A DNA stretch of 64,000 nt from NCBI GenBank assembly GCA_963782345.1, contig CAWAJF010000014.1, positions 1 through 64,000 of the forward strand. Reading direction: 5' to 3'. The notes beneath the pieces are model-generated. The model was given only the letters and a program-made list of their open reading frames with translations, searched no databases and was not told where the DNA came from. The position numbers and the translations under genes were made by a program. The DNA is from DASUPK01 sp963782345. GTDB lineage: Bacteria; Actinomycetota; Thermoleophilia; Solirubrobacterales; 70-9. Positions 1 to 8,977 of this stretch are shown piece by piece. Positions within the stretch are counted from its first letter, which is position 1. Each line of letters opens with the position of its first letter.

Positions 1-1891
1 CGCCTCGAACGGCGTTGATCATGGCGTCCCTGAACTCGTATTGCTCTCTGAGGAGGTCCCCGGTCAAGGCTTGGGCTTCCAGAGCACGTTTGACAGGCCA
101 GTCACCCTCGGCCTCAACCACATCCCGGAGGCACCGAGGCCGGCCTCCGTTCCGAGCGCGCCGGGCCCCGAGACGGTGTCAAGGGAGTCCAACCGAGCGC
201 CGATGAACGAGAGCGGCAGTTCCCTCCTGAACCGGGTCCGCAGCACTCGCCCGAATCGCTCCGACGTGGCGCCGATCGGCTCCCCGCGATGCTTCACCGC
301 GTAGCGAGGGATCGGTTCGCCGCTCTGCGGATCTCCCACCAGCTCGAAGGCGATCGGTGCGCCCCGGTCGATCTCAAGCAGCCGATTCTGAATGTCTCTC
401 GGATCACCGTGGATGACCTCCATCCCACCCGGTGCAGCCGCATGAACGTCATCGGCTTTGAGCTCGAGCTCGAACGTCTGCCACCACTGCCCCTTCTTGA
501 TCCAACGGCCGCCGAACGCCTCGATCATCGAGTAGCCGGAGGTCTTCGGCCTGTCGAGGCACGAACATCTCCCTCCGCGCGCGCGTGAGCGACACATAGA
601 GGACCCTCGCCTCCTCGGCCAGACTGTGCTCGTCCGTGTCCCAAGGGGGCTCGGGCTCAAGCAGCACGACCGTGTCGAATTCCAGGCCCTTTGATCGGTG
701 AACGGTCGAAACCGTAAGCGGATGCTCGAGCACGGGAGTGAGCTCCGGCGGAACGACGCCGATCGCGAGGTTCCTGGATCCCTCGGCGAGGTCAAGTGAC
801 CCCTGCGCCGCACCGCACAGCCGGCGGAGGGCGTCCCAGGCCTCATCCGGCGGCGGAGCCCAAGGGTCGGCGACAGCGCTTCGAACAACTCATCGAAGTG
901 TCCCCTCTTAAGTCGGGGATGCGGGAGATCCGCGAGGAGCCTGTGCCACCCACTGAAGGGACGGCCCGCTCCGCGGCGCCGCGCTGCAGGACATGGGGTA
1001 CGTCCTTCTCCCACAAGGTTCGGGAGATGAGAAGCGCCTGTGCGTTGTTCCGACAGAGCACCGCGGTCCGCCCGTCGAACCCGTTCCAAAGGACCGCCGC
1101 GGCATCGGAGGCGCCGCCGAGCAGGTCCAGGTCCGATACGAGCCCGGCCAGCTCCGATCGCAGAGCTGAGTAATCGGCGCCGGTCTCCCTGAGGCTCGGA
1201 CCGAGGCGCAGCGGCTCCTTCGCGATATCCGTCTGAGCTCGAAAGTTCACAGGCAGCGAGAGCTCATCGAGGTCGGCGCCGTATTCGCCTCGCAGGAACT
1301 CGTAGAACGCCAGCGGCCCGGATCGTCCGCCCGCGGGGACCTGGAATTCGTAGATCGCCTGAGCGGGGTCACCGAAGAGCGTGAAACCGCCGTCGCTCGC
1401 CTCCAGGATCCCGCCGACGAATCCGTCCCGCGGTGGGACCAGATCCTGCAGCTCATCGATCAGGACGTGACGAAACGATCCCACCAGGTCTCGGGCGCCC
1501 TCCTCGTCCCTGATCGCGGCGGCGGCGGCCTCGATCCGGGCTTCGTAGCCTCCCCGCTCCTGCCAGGCCCCGCCCGGATGGGTGTGATGGAGTAGCCTGG
1601 TCGCGAAGGAGTCGAAGGTGCGAACGGTCGCCAATGCGGCGTCGCCCCTCTCCTCCGACAATCGCCTCCTGATCACCTGGACGGCGGCGCGCGTGAAACT
1701 GAGAATCAGGATCTCTCCCGGATAGAGCTCCCGCTCTCTGATCAGGTGGGCGATCCGCGCGATCAGAACTGTGTCTTCCCCGTGCCGGTGTTAGCGGTGA
1801 TCAGAGCACGCGTCTCGGGTGCGAGCCCGACCACCCTCTGCTGCTCGGCGGTCAGCCTCACCTCCGGCGTCACCTCAGCCGTCCGAGCCAT
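1..1891 (-). pseudogene. UvrD/PcrA-type SF1 DNA helicase, frameshifted, runs off left edge
   Basis: ATP-driven DNA helicase of superfamily I. Start chosen at ATG 1891, which overlaps the end of the upstream helicase frame by 17 nt and suggests translational coupling. Motifs appear in the right order on the minus strand but in changing frames: Walker A TANTGTGKT (about 1780-1810), Walker B VLIDELQDL (about 1440-1470), motif III FGDPAQAIYEF (about 1346-1376), motif IV-like NFRAQTD (about 1250), motif V HRSKGLEF (about 664-712), motif VI LYVSLTRARREM (about 565-600). Frame changes are needed near 1765, 960, 845, 535 and 110-160; after the last one coding continues to base 1, so the C-terminus is outside the window. 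Either a decayed gene or a sequence with single-base consensus errors. The family call is secure from the motifs; the intact length is unknown. It lies directly downstream of the SF2 helicase in the restriction island. Confidence 0.75.
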
Positions 1892-3287
1892 CCCAGAGGT
1901 ACTCGAAGTCCGTGAACACGAGATCGCGGCCGAAATTCGAGATGTTGTCGGCCACGTTGACGATCTTGCAGATCTCCTTGCCGCCGTTGAGCGGACCGCG
2001 CAGGCCGCGCCCGATCATCTGCTGGTAGACGTTGGGGCTGTAGGTCGGGCGCGTCACGTAGACGGCGCGGACCGCCGGCGCATCGAAGCCCTGCGTGAAC
2101 ACCCCGTAGTTCGTCAGCACCTTCAGCTCGCCCTTTCGAAACTGCTCGACGTAATGGCGTCGCAGCGAGGCTCCGGTGTTCGAGGAGATGGAGGCGGCCG
2201 AGATGCCCTCACGCGCGAGCAGCGCGGACAGCACCTGGGCGTGTTCGACTGATGCGGCGAACACCAACGTCGTCCACCCCACATCCTGCGCGACGATCGA
2301 ATCGACGATGGGCCTGTTCCGCGTCACGTCCGCCCCGACTCGCGCCTCCGCCTTCTGCGGCAGCCACTTCATGTCCTTGTGGGTTCGCAGCTCCTCATCC
2401 GTCAGTTCCATCTCCACACCGTCCAGCAGCGCGTGCTCGACCTTCGCGATCACGCCCTGCTCCTGCAGGTAGTGCATGAAGCGCTGCGCCCCGGCGGCAC
2501 ACTCCATCCCGGCCGCCGAAGCCTTCTGGATGTCCACATCCTCGAACGCGGGGGCGTCGAGGCGCCGCTTCCCGAATCGATTGATCAGCGCCTTCGTGCC
2601 CGATTCGCTCGTGCCGCGGAAGGGCGTCGCCGTGAGTCCGATGAGCGGGACCCGTTCGTCGGACCCGCCCAGCCCCTGCCACTTCAGCAGCCTCGTGTAC
2701 GCCGGACTTGTGGCAGCGTGAGCCTCATCCACTACCACGCATGACGCCTCGGCCAGCCAGTCGTAGGCCGAGTTCTTCATCACCCCGGCGTCCAATTTCG
2801 CGATCGTGGCGACCACGACCTGGTGCCGGATTCCCGCCCGCTCGGCGTCGTTTCCGGACCACAGGCGGCTGATCGTCAGCCTGGAGCCGACCGGGCCGAA
2901 CGCCCGCCAGACCTCATTCCATGCCTCGACGGCCTGTTCATCGAGCTCGTCGGTCTGCGCGACCCAGAGGATCGGTCCGACCAGTTCCTCCCTCTGAAGC
3001 GCCTCGACGAGCGCCTCCACAACCACCCGCGTCTTCCCCGCACCGGTCGGGAGCGAGAGCAGCCCCCGTCTCTTCTTCTTCCCGCCGTTCAGAAGCTCAT
3101 GGATCTCTTCGACGATCACCCGCTGGTACTTGTGCAGATCACCGAGCCGGGCGGACCCTCGACCTCGAGGATCCGCGGTCGCTTCACATTCTCGAATCCG
3201 GCGTACTCCCGAGGGAACCCGAGGTCCTCCACGAATTCGATCGCCTTGCGGCTTCCGCCCCACGTCTGCGGCGGCTCGAGTCCGCAT
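1875..3287 (-). CDS. SF2 DEAD/DEAH-type helicase block (C-terminal half of a larger broken gene)
   Basis: Superfamily II helicase core. Walker A is LPTGAGKT, motif II is DEAH, motif III GLTATP, and motif VI QMIGRGLRG closes the second RecA domain, as in type III/I restriction translocases and related DNA helicases. The first about 50 residues of this frame look out of phase: reading another frame upstream of about 3148 gives a plausible peptide that joins at LHKYQR, so one base is probably missing or extra near 3148 and the protein extends upstream. It ends with TGA at 1875, overlapping the start of the UvrD-like helicase. No separate start codon with a good ribosome site is seen, so I read this as the C-terminal part of the gene that begins near 6777. 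Role in restriction or phage defence is inferred from neighbours. Confidence 0.75.
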   Translation of the reverse strand: MRTRAAADVGRKPQGDRIRGGPRVPSGVRRIRECEATADPRGRGSARLGDLHKYQRVIVEEIHELLNGGKKKRRGLLSLPTGAGKTRVVVEALVEALQREELVGPILWVAQTDELDEQAVEAWNEVWRAFGPVGSRLTISRLWSGNDAERAGIRHQVVVATIAKLDAGVMKNSAYDWLAEASCVVVDEAHAATSPAYTRLLKWQGLGGSDERVPLIGLTATPFRGTSESGTKALINRFGKRRLDAPAFEDVDIQKASAAGMECAAGAQRFMHYLQEQGVIAKVEHALLDGVEMELTDEELRTHKDMKWLPQKAEARVGADVTRNRPIVDSIVAQDVGWTTLVFAASVEHAQVLSALLAREGISAASISSNTGASLRRHYVEQFRKGELKVLTNYGVFTQGFDAPAVRAVYVTRPTYSPNVYQQMIGRGLRGPLNGGKEICKIVNVADNISNFGRDLVFTDFEYLWDGSDG

Positions 3288-5230
3288 TCCTCCAGTTCAC
3301 CTCGCAGTTCCGAGAGGGTGCTGGCCCCGTAGACGGCGAGCGCGGCGCGAGCCAGCTCCAGCTCATCGTCGGAATCGTCTTCGGTCGCATCGAGCAGCGG
3401 CTTCGGCAGTCTCGCACGAAGGACCTCCGGGCCGACTGCTCGAAGCAGCTTTGCCTCGACCGCTTCTCCTTCCGGATCGCCGTTCGCAGCTTCCTGATGT
3501 CATTTCGAAGCTTGTTGTCGAGGATGCCCTCGATCTCCTGCGGACCGAGGCCGAGCCGAAGCTCGGATGAGACGGCCTCCAGGAAGGCCGCCGGCTCCAG
3601 GGAATCGCTCCAGTACAGGACGCCGTCCCGGAGGAGGATCAGCCTCTCGGATGAGATGCGGCCCCGTTCGGTGAACCGCTCCAGGTCAGGGTCGAACACG
3701 GGACGTGTCGCAGGTCCTGGATTTCCTCGGCAGGTGAGCGCGGAGCAGCGGATAGACATCCAGCAGGGGGACTCCCGGTTCGAGGGCGGCGAAGGTCACC
3801 TCCGTGCTCACGGAGTCCTTGGCTGAGGCCATCTTCCATCGCTCGACCAGTGCCCGCTCCTGCTCGTCCTCGTCGACAAGAAGAACCGGCTGTCCCGTGC
3901 TCACCAGCACCTCGAAGTCAGCCGGGTCCTGAGCCACCGTCACCTGCTCGACCGCCTCGTGTCGTAGATCTCGCCGATCCGGCACTGAACGAATGAGGGC
4001 GGGTCCATCTGCGTGGCCGCGACGGCGTAGAGCCGCCCGAGGACCTCGTCATCCTCGACCGAGGCGCCTTCTCCAGCATGCGCTCCCAATCGGCGAAATC
4101 GAGCTCCTCCACCGACGACGAAAGTCCAGGGCAGCCGCCGCCTCTTCTGAGACCCCCGCCACAGGCAGGAAGTCGGCCCACGGCTCCAGCTGCGGACCTA
4201 CGCAGTCATCGGGCTCGCGGTCCCCGAGACTGGTCTCGATTCGGCCGAATTGACGGATGGCCCAGATGATGGGATGCGGGCACTGACGGTCCGGGTATCG
4301 GTCGACTTACCGGCGTCGGAATATCTACTCACCGAGGTCCTCTTCGGCGTTGAGAAGCTCCGAGACGAAGCGCGCCTGGGCGGCGTGGCTCAGATGGCGA
4401 AGAACGCCCACGGGACCGGCGAAGCCGGACTGCTGAAACTCGAAGTGATCCTGACTGGGTCGTGCCCCGCTCGCCTCGATCTTGTCCACAAGCTCATCGC
4501 GCTGTTCCTCTCGATACTCGCGAACCACGGCTCCTCCTCGCTCCCTACCCCAGCGACCGGGCCCTGAACGGCCCCCATCCGCTGCAGAAACTTCAGTTCC
4601 TTGGCGTGAAACGCGGTGTCGATCACGACAGTCGCGTCCGAGTCGTCGTCCTCACGAGCGATCGGGCCGGGCAGGACGTCATGCTCGATCGGGAGCCAAT
4701 CGCCGCTCTTGGTTCGCGCACAGACGACCTCCGAGGAGAGGCCCAGCTCGGACGAGACGGCCGCGATCCGCTCGGCTCCCGCCCGACGCACCAACTCCCA
4801 GAAAAGCTCCCAGTCCTCCGGTTCCCACCTGTCGAGCCCTCCGCGGCTGACCTTGGCGACGAGCTCCAACGCCGGATCGACGCGCGCGATGCCGAGCTGC
4901 TTGAGCACGGCGACGGTCTCATCATCCGAGGCGAGCTTGGGGTGCACCAGCCGGATCTCATCGGCGGCGATCGGTCGGTCGCCGGGCAGGAACACGGCCC
5001 GTGAGTCGCACGGGACGAGATCTCCGTCGGCCGTCAGGACGATCTCGCACGCCCGCAGCCCCACGCGAGCTCAGGAACGTCACGAGCGACGGCACCGACG
5101 ACGGCCAGCGCCGCGGCGGAATGGGCCGGCGTCGGCTCGGGAAGAATGGCCTCGATCCACTCCTCAGCGGAGGAGGCCGACGATCCCTTGGCCATCAACA
5201 GTCGCTCGACCCGCGCCCTGCGCGTCCGCC
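3148..5230 (-). pseudogene. Central region linking the GHKL ATPase block to the SF2 helicase block, heavily frameshifted
   Basis: This stretch reads as continuous protein only if the frame is changed near 5220, 5066, 4520, 4300-4330 (probably twice), 4130, 4070, 3965, 3725, 3465 and 3148. The resulting peptide has normal composition, no known catalytic motif that I recognise, and ends in a charged linker (acidic run near 3385) before the helicase core. A ribosome-site-like AGGAGG lies 4 nt before a GTG near 4525, so an internal gene boundary cannot be excluded. I read the whole 1875-6777 stretch as one gene of roughly 1,600 codons, but two or three adjacent genes are possible. No function is assigned to this part. 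Confidence 0.5.
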
Positions 5231-6777
5231 TGTTCGTCGATCGACGGATGGCACCAATCCTGCGGTCGTCCCGGCGCCTTCGACCAGATCCTCGCCGCCT
5301 CCAGCGGGACCTCCTCGGGATGGAGCTTCAGACTCATCGGGAGCTGGAGTTCACCCTCCTGATCCGGGATCGCCGGCTCATCCTTCGCCAGCTCGTACAC
5401 GGTCTCCGTGATCAGCTCATCCGCCCAGTTGGGCGCCTCGCGGCCGCGCCCGGGCAGCTTGTCCAGCACGCCCGCGGGATCGGAGGCATCTACAAGAGCC
5501 TCCAGGTTCTCGACCACGATGCGGGCCGCCGTCGCCACGAGTTCCCTGTTGAAGGGACCGTCAAGGAGGCTGCGACCATCCTCGTTGAGCTTCCAGGGGG
5601 CGTTGACGACACCGGACAGCGTCGTCTCATACTCGGTCGGGAAGAATGCCCAGAACCGCCCTCGCCCTCGAGCGAGCGGCCCCTCGAGCGGGACCGCCCA
5701 GTTCACGGGGATCTGATCTCGTCCCTGCAGCGCCCCGGCGTCGGCGTCGGCGGCCTTCGACGGCCGCACCACCTCGCCGAAGACGAGCCAGTGTTCCGCC
5801 CTGTCTCCCTCAATCAGGGCCTTGCCGCCCCGCTCGTCGTCACGAAGTTCGATCTCGCGCTTTCGGTCCTCGGTGCGATCGTCAAGGATCAGCCGCGCGA
5901 CTTGAGGTGAGAAGACCAGGAATTCGCCGGGAAATCGAGCGAGATGGTTCGAGAGCCAATCCGCCCCCTCGTCGAGCGGCAGCTTCACGACGGTTGAGGC
6001 CCACTTCATCAGCTGCTTGAGGACGGGGTCTTCGGCGGCTGCGCGATTCGCGTCGATGACTCGCGCCAGGCGCAGAGCGGGAACCCGCTCCGCATCCGGG
6101 ACCACTCCACGAATCTCCTCCCGGGTCCAGTCGCTGTCGAAGAGGAACGAACCGGATCTGCTGAAGAACTGCGGCCCTGTGGTGACCCCGAGAACGGATT
6201 TGAAGCCCAGCCCGAAACGACCTATCTCCACCCCCTTCTTCGGAGAGACGTATGAGGACAGGATCGCCCCCACTCCGTCCACCGTCACGGGCTTCCCCTT
6301 GTTCGCGCAGTACAGGGCCTCCTCAGTCAGCACGACCTGCACCTGCCCCGAGCTCCCCAGGAGCTCGTCGGCGCCGTTCTGAATCAATTCGAACACCTGG
6401 CGGCGGCCGTAACCGCCCTCGGCGAATGCCCGCTCCTGGTTCGCGTGTTCGAGGATCAGTCGCGGATTCGCCTGGTACGCCCCGAGCATCTCACTCGAGA
6501 ACTTGGCCACCGCCGCCGGCACCGCAGCCTCCTCGGAGACCTTCCAGGCGGATGCTGAGCTGCTGGCCTTGGCTTTGCTCGCCTTGGCCTTGCTCCGCTT
6601 GACCGTCTTCGTCGGCGCCATCGGCTCCCATCCCTCGAGACCTGCGAGACCTTCCCCCCAGGCGCCGTACATTCGCAGGTCCTCTTCAGTCGGGTCAAGA
6701 GGAATTTGATCGACGACGGGACTGCGCCCCGCGCGAGGCTTGAGGAGATCACGACCTCGCCGAGATCGGCTTCGCAC
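5164..6777 (-). CDS. Sacsin/Hsp90-like GHKL ATPase block (N-terminal half of a larger broken gene)
   Basis: N-terminal ATPase of the GHKL fold, closest by motif to sacsin and Hsp90. The N-box reads ELIQNGADE (Mg-binding Asn and ATP-contacting Asp), and the glycine-rich lid box reads GRFGLGFKSVL. A Lys/Ala/Ser-rich linker (about residues 57-75) precedes the ATPase domain, so the true start may be the internal ATG at about 6619 or an upstream codon in another frame. The frame is lost after about 5230 (the last about 20 residues are out of phase) and coding continues in another frame. It diverges from the NaeI-like gene on the other strand. GHKL ATPases of the MutL/MORC/Hsp90 kind are known accessory parts of some bacterial restriction systems; its role here is inferred. 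Confidence 0.75.
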   Translation of the reverse strand: MRSRSRRGRDLLKPRAGRSPVVDQIPLDPTEEDLRMYGAWGEGLAGLEGWEPMAPTKTVKRSKAKASKAKASSSASAWKVSEEAAVPAAVAKFSSEMLGAYQANPRLILEHANQERAFAEGGYGRRQVFELIQNGADELLGSSGQVQVVLTEEALYCANKGKPVTVDGVGAILSSYVSPKKGVEIGRFGLGFKSVLGVTTGPQFFSRSGSFLFDSDWTREEIRGVVPDAERVPALRLARVIDANRAAAEDPVLKQLMKWASTVVKLPLDEGADWLSNHLARFPGEFLVFSPQVARLILDDRTEDRKREIELRDDERGGKALIEGDRAEHWLVFGEVVRPSKAADADAGALQGRDQIPVNWAVPLEGPLARGRGRFWAFFPTEYETTLSGVVNAPWKLNEDGRSLLDGPFNRELVATAARIVVENLEALVDASDPAGVLDKLPGRGREAPNWADELITETVYELAKDEPAIPDQEGELQLPMSLKLHPEEVPLEAARIWSKAPGRPQDWCHPSIDEQADAQGAGRATVDGQGIVGLLR

Positions 6778-6955
6778 GACGCGGGACTCGCGATCAGCGG
6801 ACCCCCGGCGCCGCCACCCGATCTGATCTCGATGGGATCATCAGCGAGATGTCCGCGGGAGACGACAGGGCGCTGGATCAGGTTTACGCCTGGCTGCTCG
6901 GGCATCCGAACGGGCCGGAGAGGGCCTCGACCTCGAGGCGACCTTCGCTCGAGCG

Positions 6956-7714
6956 GTGCGTCAGGCCATCGACGAGGTGATCGACGGCGCCCGCACGGGC
7001 AGATATCGCTACTCAGAACTGGAGACTCAGGAGAAAACCTACATCGGTACTCGCATCGAGATCGTCGTCCGGACCGAACTAGGACTTCAGCGTGAAGAGA
7101 AGCTGGACACGGTAATCGAGGGCCATGCGGTGGATTTCAAATGGTCGGCGCGGGAGGCTTGGATGATCCCGCGAGAGGCGGTCGGCGAACTCTGCCTACT
7201 TCTTAGCGGCGACGAAGAGGGAGGAACCTTTTCGGTTGGCCTCGTTCGATGCGCTGATGAGCGGCTGAATCGGGGCGCGAACCAGGATGCCAAGCGGACC
7301 CTCTCAACTTCCGGGAAAAGTCATATCCGTTGGCTCATCAGAAACGGTCGGCTACCGGTCAGCTTTCTTGCGGGACTCGATAAGGAGACCAGGGACGCGA
7401 TCCTCGCTGAGCCGCCTGGGCAAGCACGGGTCCGGGAGTTCTTCATGCGGGTGACTCGCGTACCGGTTCCGCGAGAGGTGGTCCCGACGCTCGCAGTCCA
7501 GGTGGACCCGATGCGACGTATCCGACAGGACGGGGATCAAGGGCGCCTCGGCGGCATGAAAGTGCTGAGCGGACACTTTGAAGTGAGCAGGAAGGCGGCC
7601 GACCTTCTCGGTTACGGGCCGCTCACCAAACGCGACTATCTCTCCGTTCCCATCGAAGAGCTCCGGTCACTCCCGCCAGCACTGCAGGTCGACCTCAAAC
7701 TGCCGAAGAGCTGA
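6956..7714 (+). CDS. NaeI-type type II restriction endonuclease
   Basis: Double-strand DNA endonuclease of the NaeI family (NaeI itself is a type IIE enzyme cutting GCC^GGC and needing a second site as effector). Numbered from GTG 6956, E35, D51, D60 and K62 reproduce the spacing of NaeI catalytic E70, D86, D95 and K97 exactly (E-x15-D-x8-D-x-K). The segment DGARTGRYRY matches the NaeI region before the first Glu, and QARVREFF matches its C-terminal half. NaeI Leu43, whose change to Lys gives topoisomerase activity, corresponds here to Val8. GTG 6956 is too short for the family: a good N-terminus starts at ATG 6849 in another frame and joins after a one-base shift near 6920. It stops 7 nt before the convergent methyltransferase stop. 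Base composition looks less GC-rich than later regions, suggesting acquisition. Confidence 0.88.
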   Translation: MRQAIDEVIDGARTGRYRYSELETQEKTYIGTRIEIVVRTELGLQREEKLDTVIEGHAVDFKWSAREAWMIPREAVGELCLLLSGDEEGGTFSVGLVRCADERLNRGANQDAKRTLSTSGKSHIRWLIRNGRLPVSFLAGLDKETRDAILAEPPGQARVREFFMRVTRVPVPREVVPTLAVQVDPMRRIRQDGDQGRLGGMKVLSGHFEVSRKAADLLGYGPLTKRDYLSVPIEELRSLPPALQVDLKLPKS

Positions 7715-7721
7715 GCGTCGC

Positions 7722-8798
7722 TCACGCCGCCTGAGCAGCGACTCGTGACAACTTTGATTGCCGCCCAACATCCAGACCGTGAGCGAGCGCGGTGGCGATG
7801 CAGCTCGCCAGAAGGGGCGGGACGGCGTTTCCAATCTGCTTCGCGACGCTCGTCATGGACTGATACTCCGGAAAGAGAAAGTCATCCTGAAAAGTCATGC
7901 AACGAGCCGCTTCGCGCACCGTGATGGGCCGGTGCGCGGACGGGTGCAGGTAACGACCCTTTTCCGGCTTATAGAACTCGGTTCGGATCGTGTAGGCCGG
8001 TCTGTCCCACCACAGCCTGCCGAATACATCCGTAGTGCCAGTCGGTTTCTCCCGCCAGCAGCGCGGCACTAAATCGGAAAGGCCCGCGCGGTCGAGGTTG
8101 CGCTGCATCGCGAACCGATCTCCGCCATCGCGAGGCACCGCTTTGTAGCGGCGGATGCTCTCGGGTCGCGGATTGCGCGGACGGTGCCAAGCCAAGCCAT
8201 CTGGTCGGAGAGATAGTCCGTCCACTGCCTCTCTAAATGTTCTCCATGGGGCCAGCGATTCGCCGTCCGCCCCATTTGGGTCAGCGTGCGTCGGCTCCGG
8301 CCAGGACACGGCCTGGTCCCGGGCACCGATGACGATCGCACGCCGGCGGCGCTGGGGCACACCGAAGTCCGCCGCGTTGAGGACCCTTCCCTCGACCACG
8401 AATCCAAGCGCTTCAGCCCTCCGCTTGAACTCGGCGTACTCCGCCGAACGAAGCAGTTCGGGCACGTTCTCCATCAGAAACGCCCTTGGCTGCGCCTGTT
8501 CGAGGGCGCGGAGGTACTCCCGCCACAGACCGCGTCGCTCAAACCCAACTGCATCCCGGTTCAGGGGTGAGAACCCCTGACAGGGAGGTCCGCCAACAAC
8601 CACATCGGCATCAGGAAAGCTTGCGACGTCTTCGATCAACGCCCACGCGACGTGATCGGCGAAGTTCAGGCGATATGTCTCGGCCGCGTCACGGTCGGAT
8701 TCCACAGCAAAGATCGAGCGGAATCGACCCGTGTCCTCAAAGCCGCGCGTCAGCCCTCCGCATCCGGCGAATAGATCGATGAGGGTGTATTTCTCCAC
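7722..8798 (-). CDS. DNA (cytosine-5-)-methyltransferase, partner of the NaeI-like nuclease
   Basis: Transfers methyl from S-adenosylmethionine to C5 of cytosine in a short DNA site, protecting host DNA from the adjacent nuclease. All main motifs are intact: motif I DLFAGCGGLTRGF (SAM binding), motif IV GGPPCQGFS with the catalytic Cys, motif VI ENVPE, motif VIII QRRRRAIVIG and motif X QIGNAVPP; the target-recognition region lies between VIII and X. About 358 residues, normal for the class. Start GTG 8798 has AAGGTG 6 nt upstream; GTG 8807 is an alternative. It is convergent with the endonuclease, with 7 nt between stop codons. The target site cannot be read from sequence; GCCGGC is a guess from the NaeI similarity of the partner. 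Unlike its neighbours this frame is unbroken. Confidence 0.93.
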   Translation of the reverse strand: MEKYTLIDLFAGCGGLTRGFEDTGRFRSIFAVESDRDAAETYRLNFADHVAWALIEDVASFPDADVVVGGPPCQGFSPLNRDAVGFERRGLWREYLRALEQAQPRAFLMENVPELLRSAEYAEFKRRAEALGFVVEGRVLNAADFGVPQRRRRAIVIGARDQAVSWPEPTHADPNGADGESLAPWRTFREAVDGLSLRPDGLAWHRPRNPRPESIRRYKAVPRDGGDRFAMQRNLDRAGLSDLVPRCWREKPTGTTDVFGRLWWDRPAYTIRTEFYKPEKGRYLHPSAHRPITVREAARCMTFQDDFLFPEYQSMTSVAKQIGNAVPPLLASCIATALAHGLDVGRQSKLSRVAAQAA

Positions 8799-8977
8799 GG
8801 CAGTCACCTTATGAAGACCATCGGCGGCACGTCTCCGCCGGAGGATCGCGACCAGCATGCGCTGACTGGTCCCGCTGTTGTGTCAAGACTGGATCGTCTC
8901 CGACACGAATATCTGCACATTCCCGCGGCAATCCGCCTCCGGGTCAAACCTCCGCTCTCCCTACCATCCCGCGCCCC

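Noticed and set aside
1..8800. Gabija or DISARM identity of the island
   Set aside because: No OLD-family TOPRIM nuclease for Gabija; no phospholipase D or DUF1998 gene for DISARM. The helicases alone are not diagnostic.
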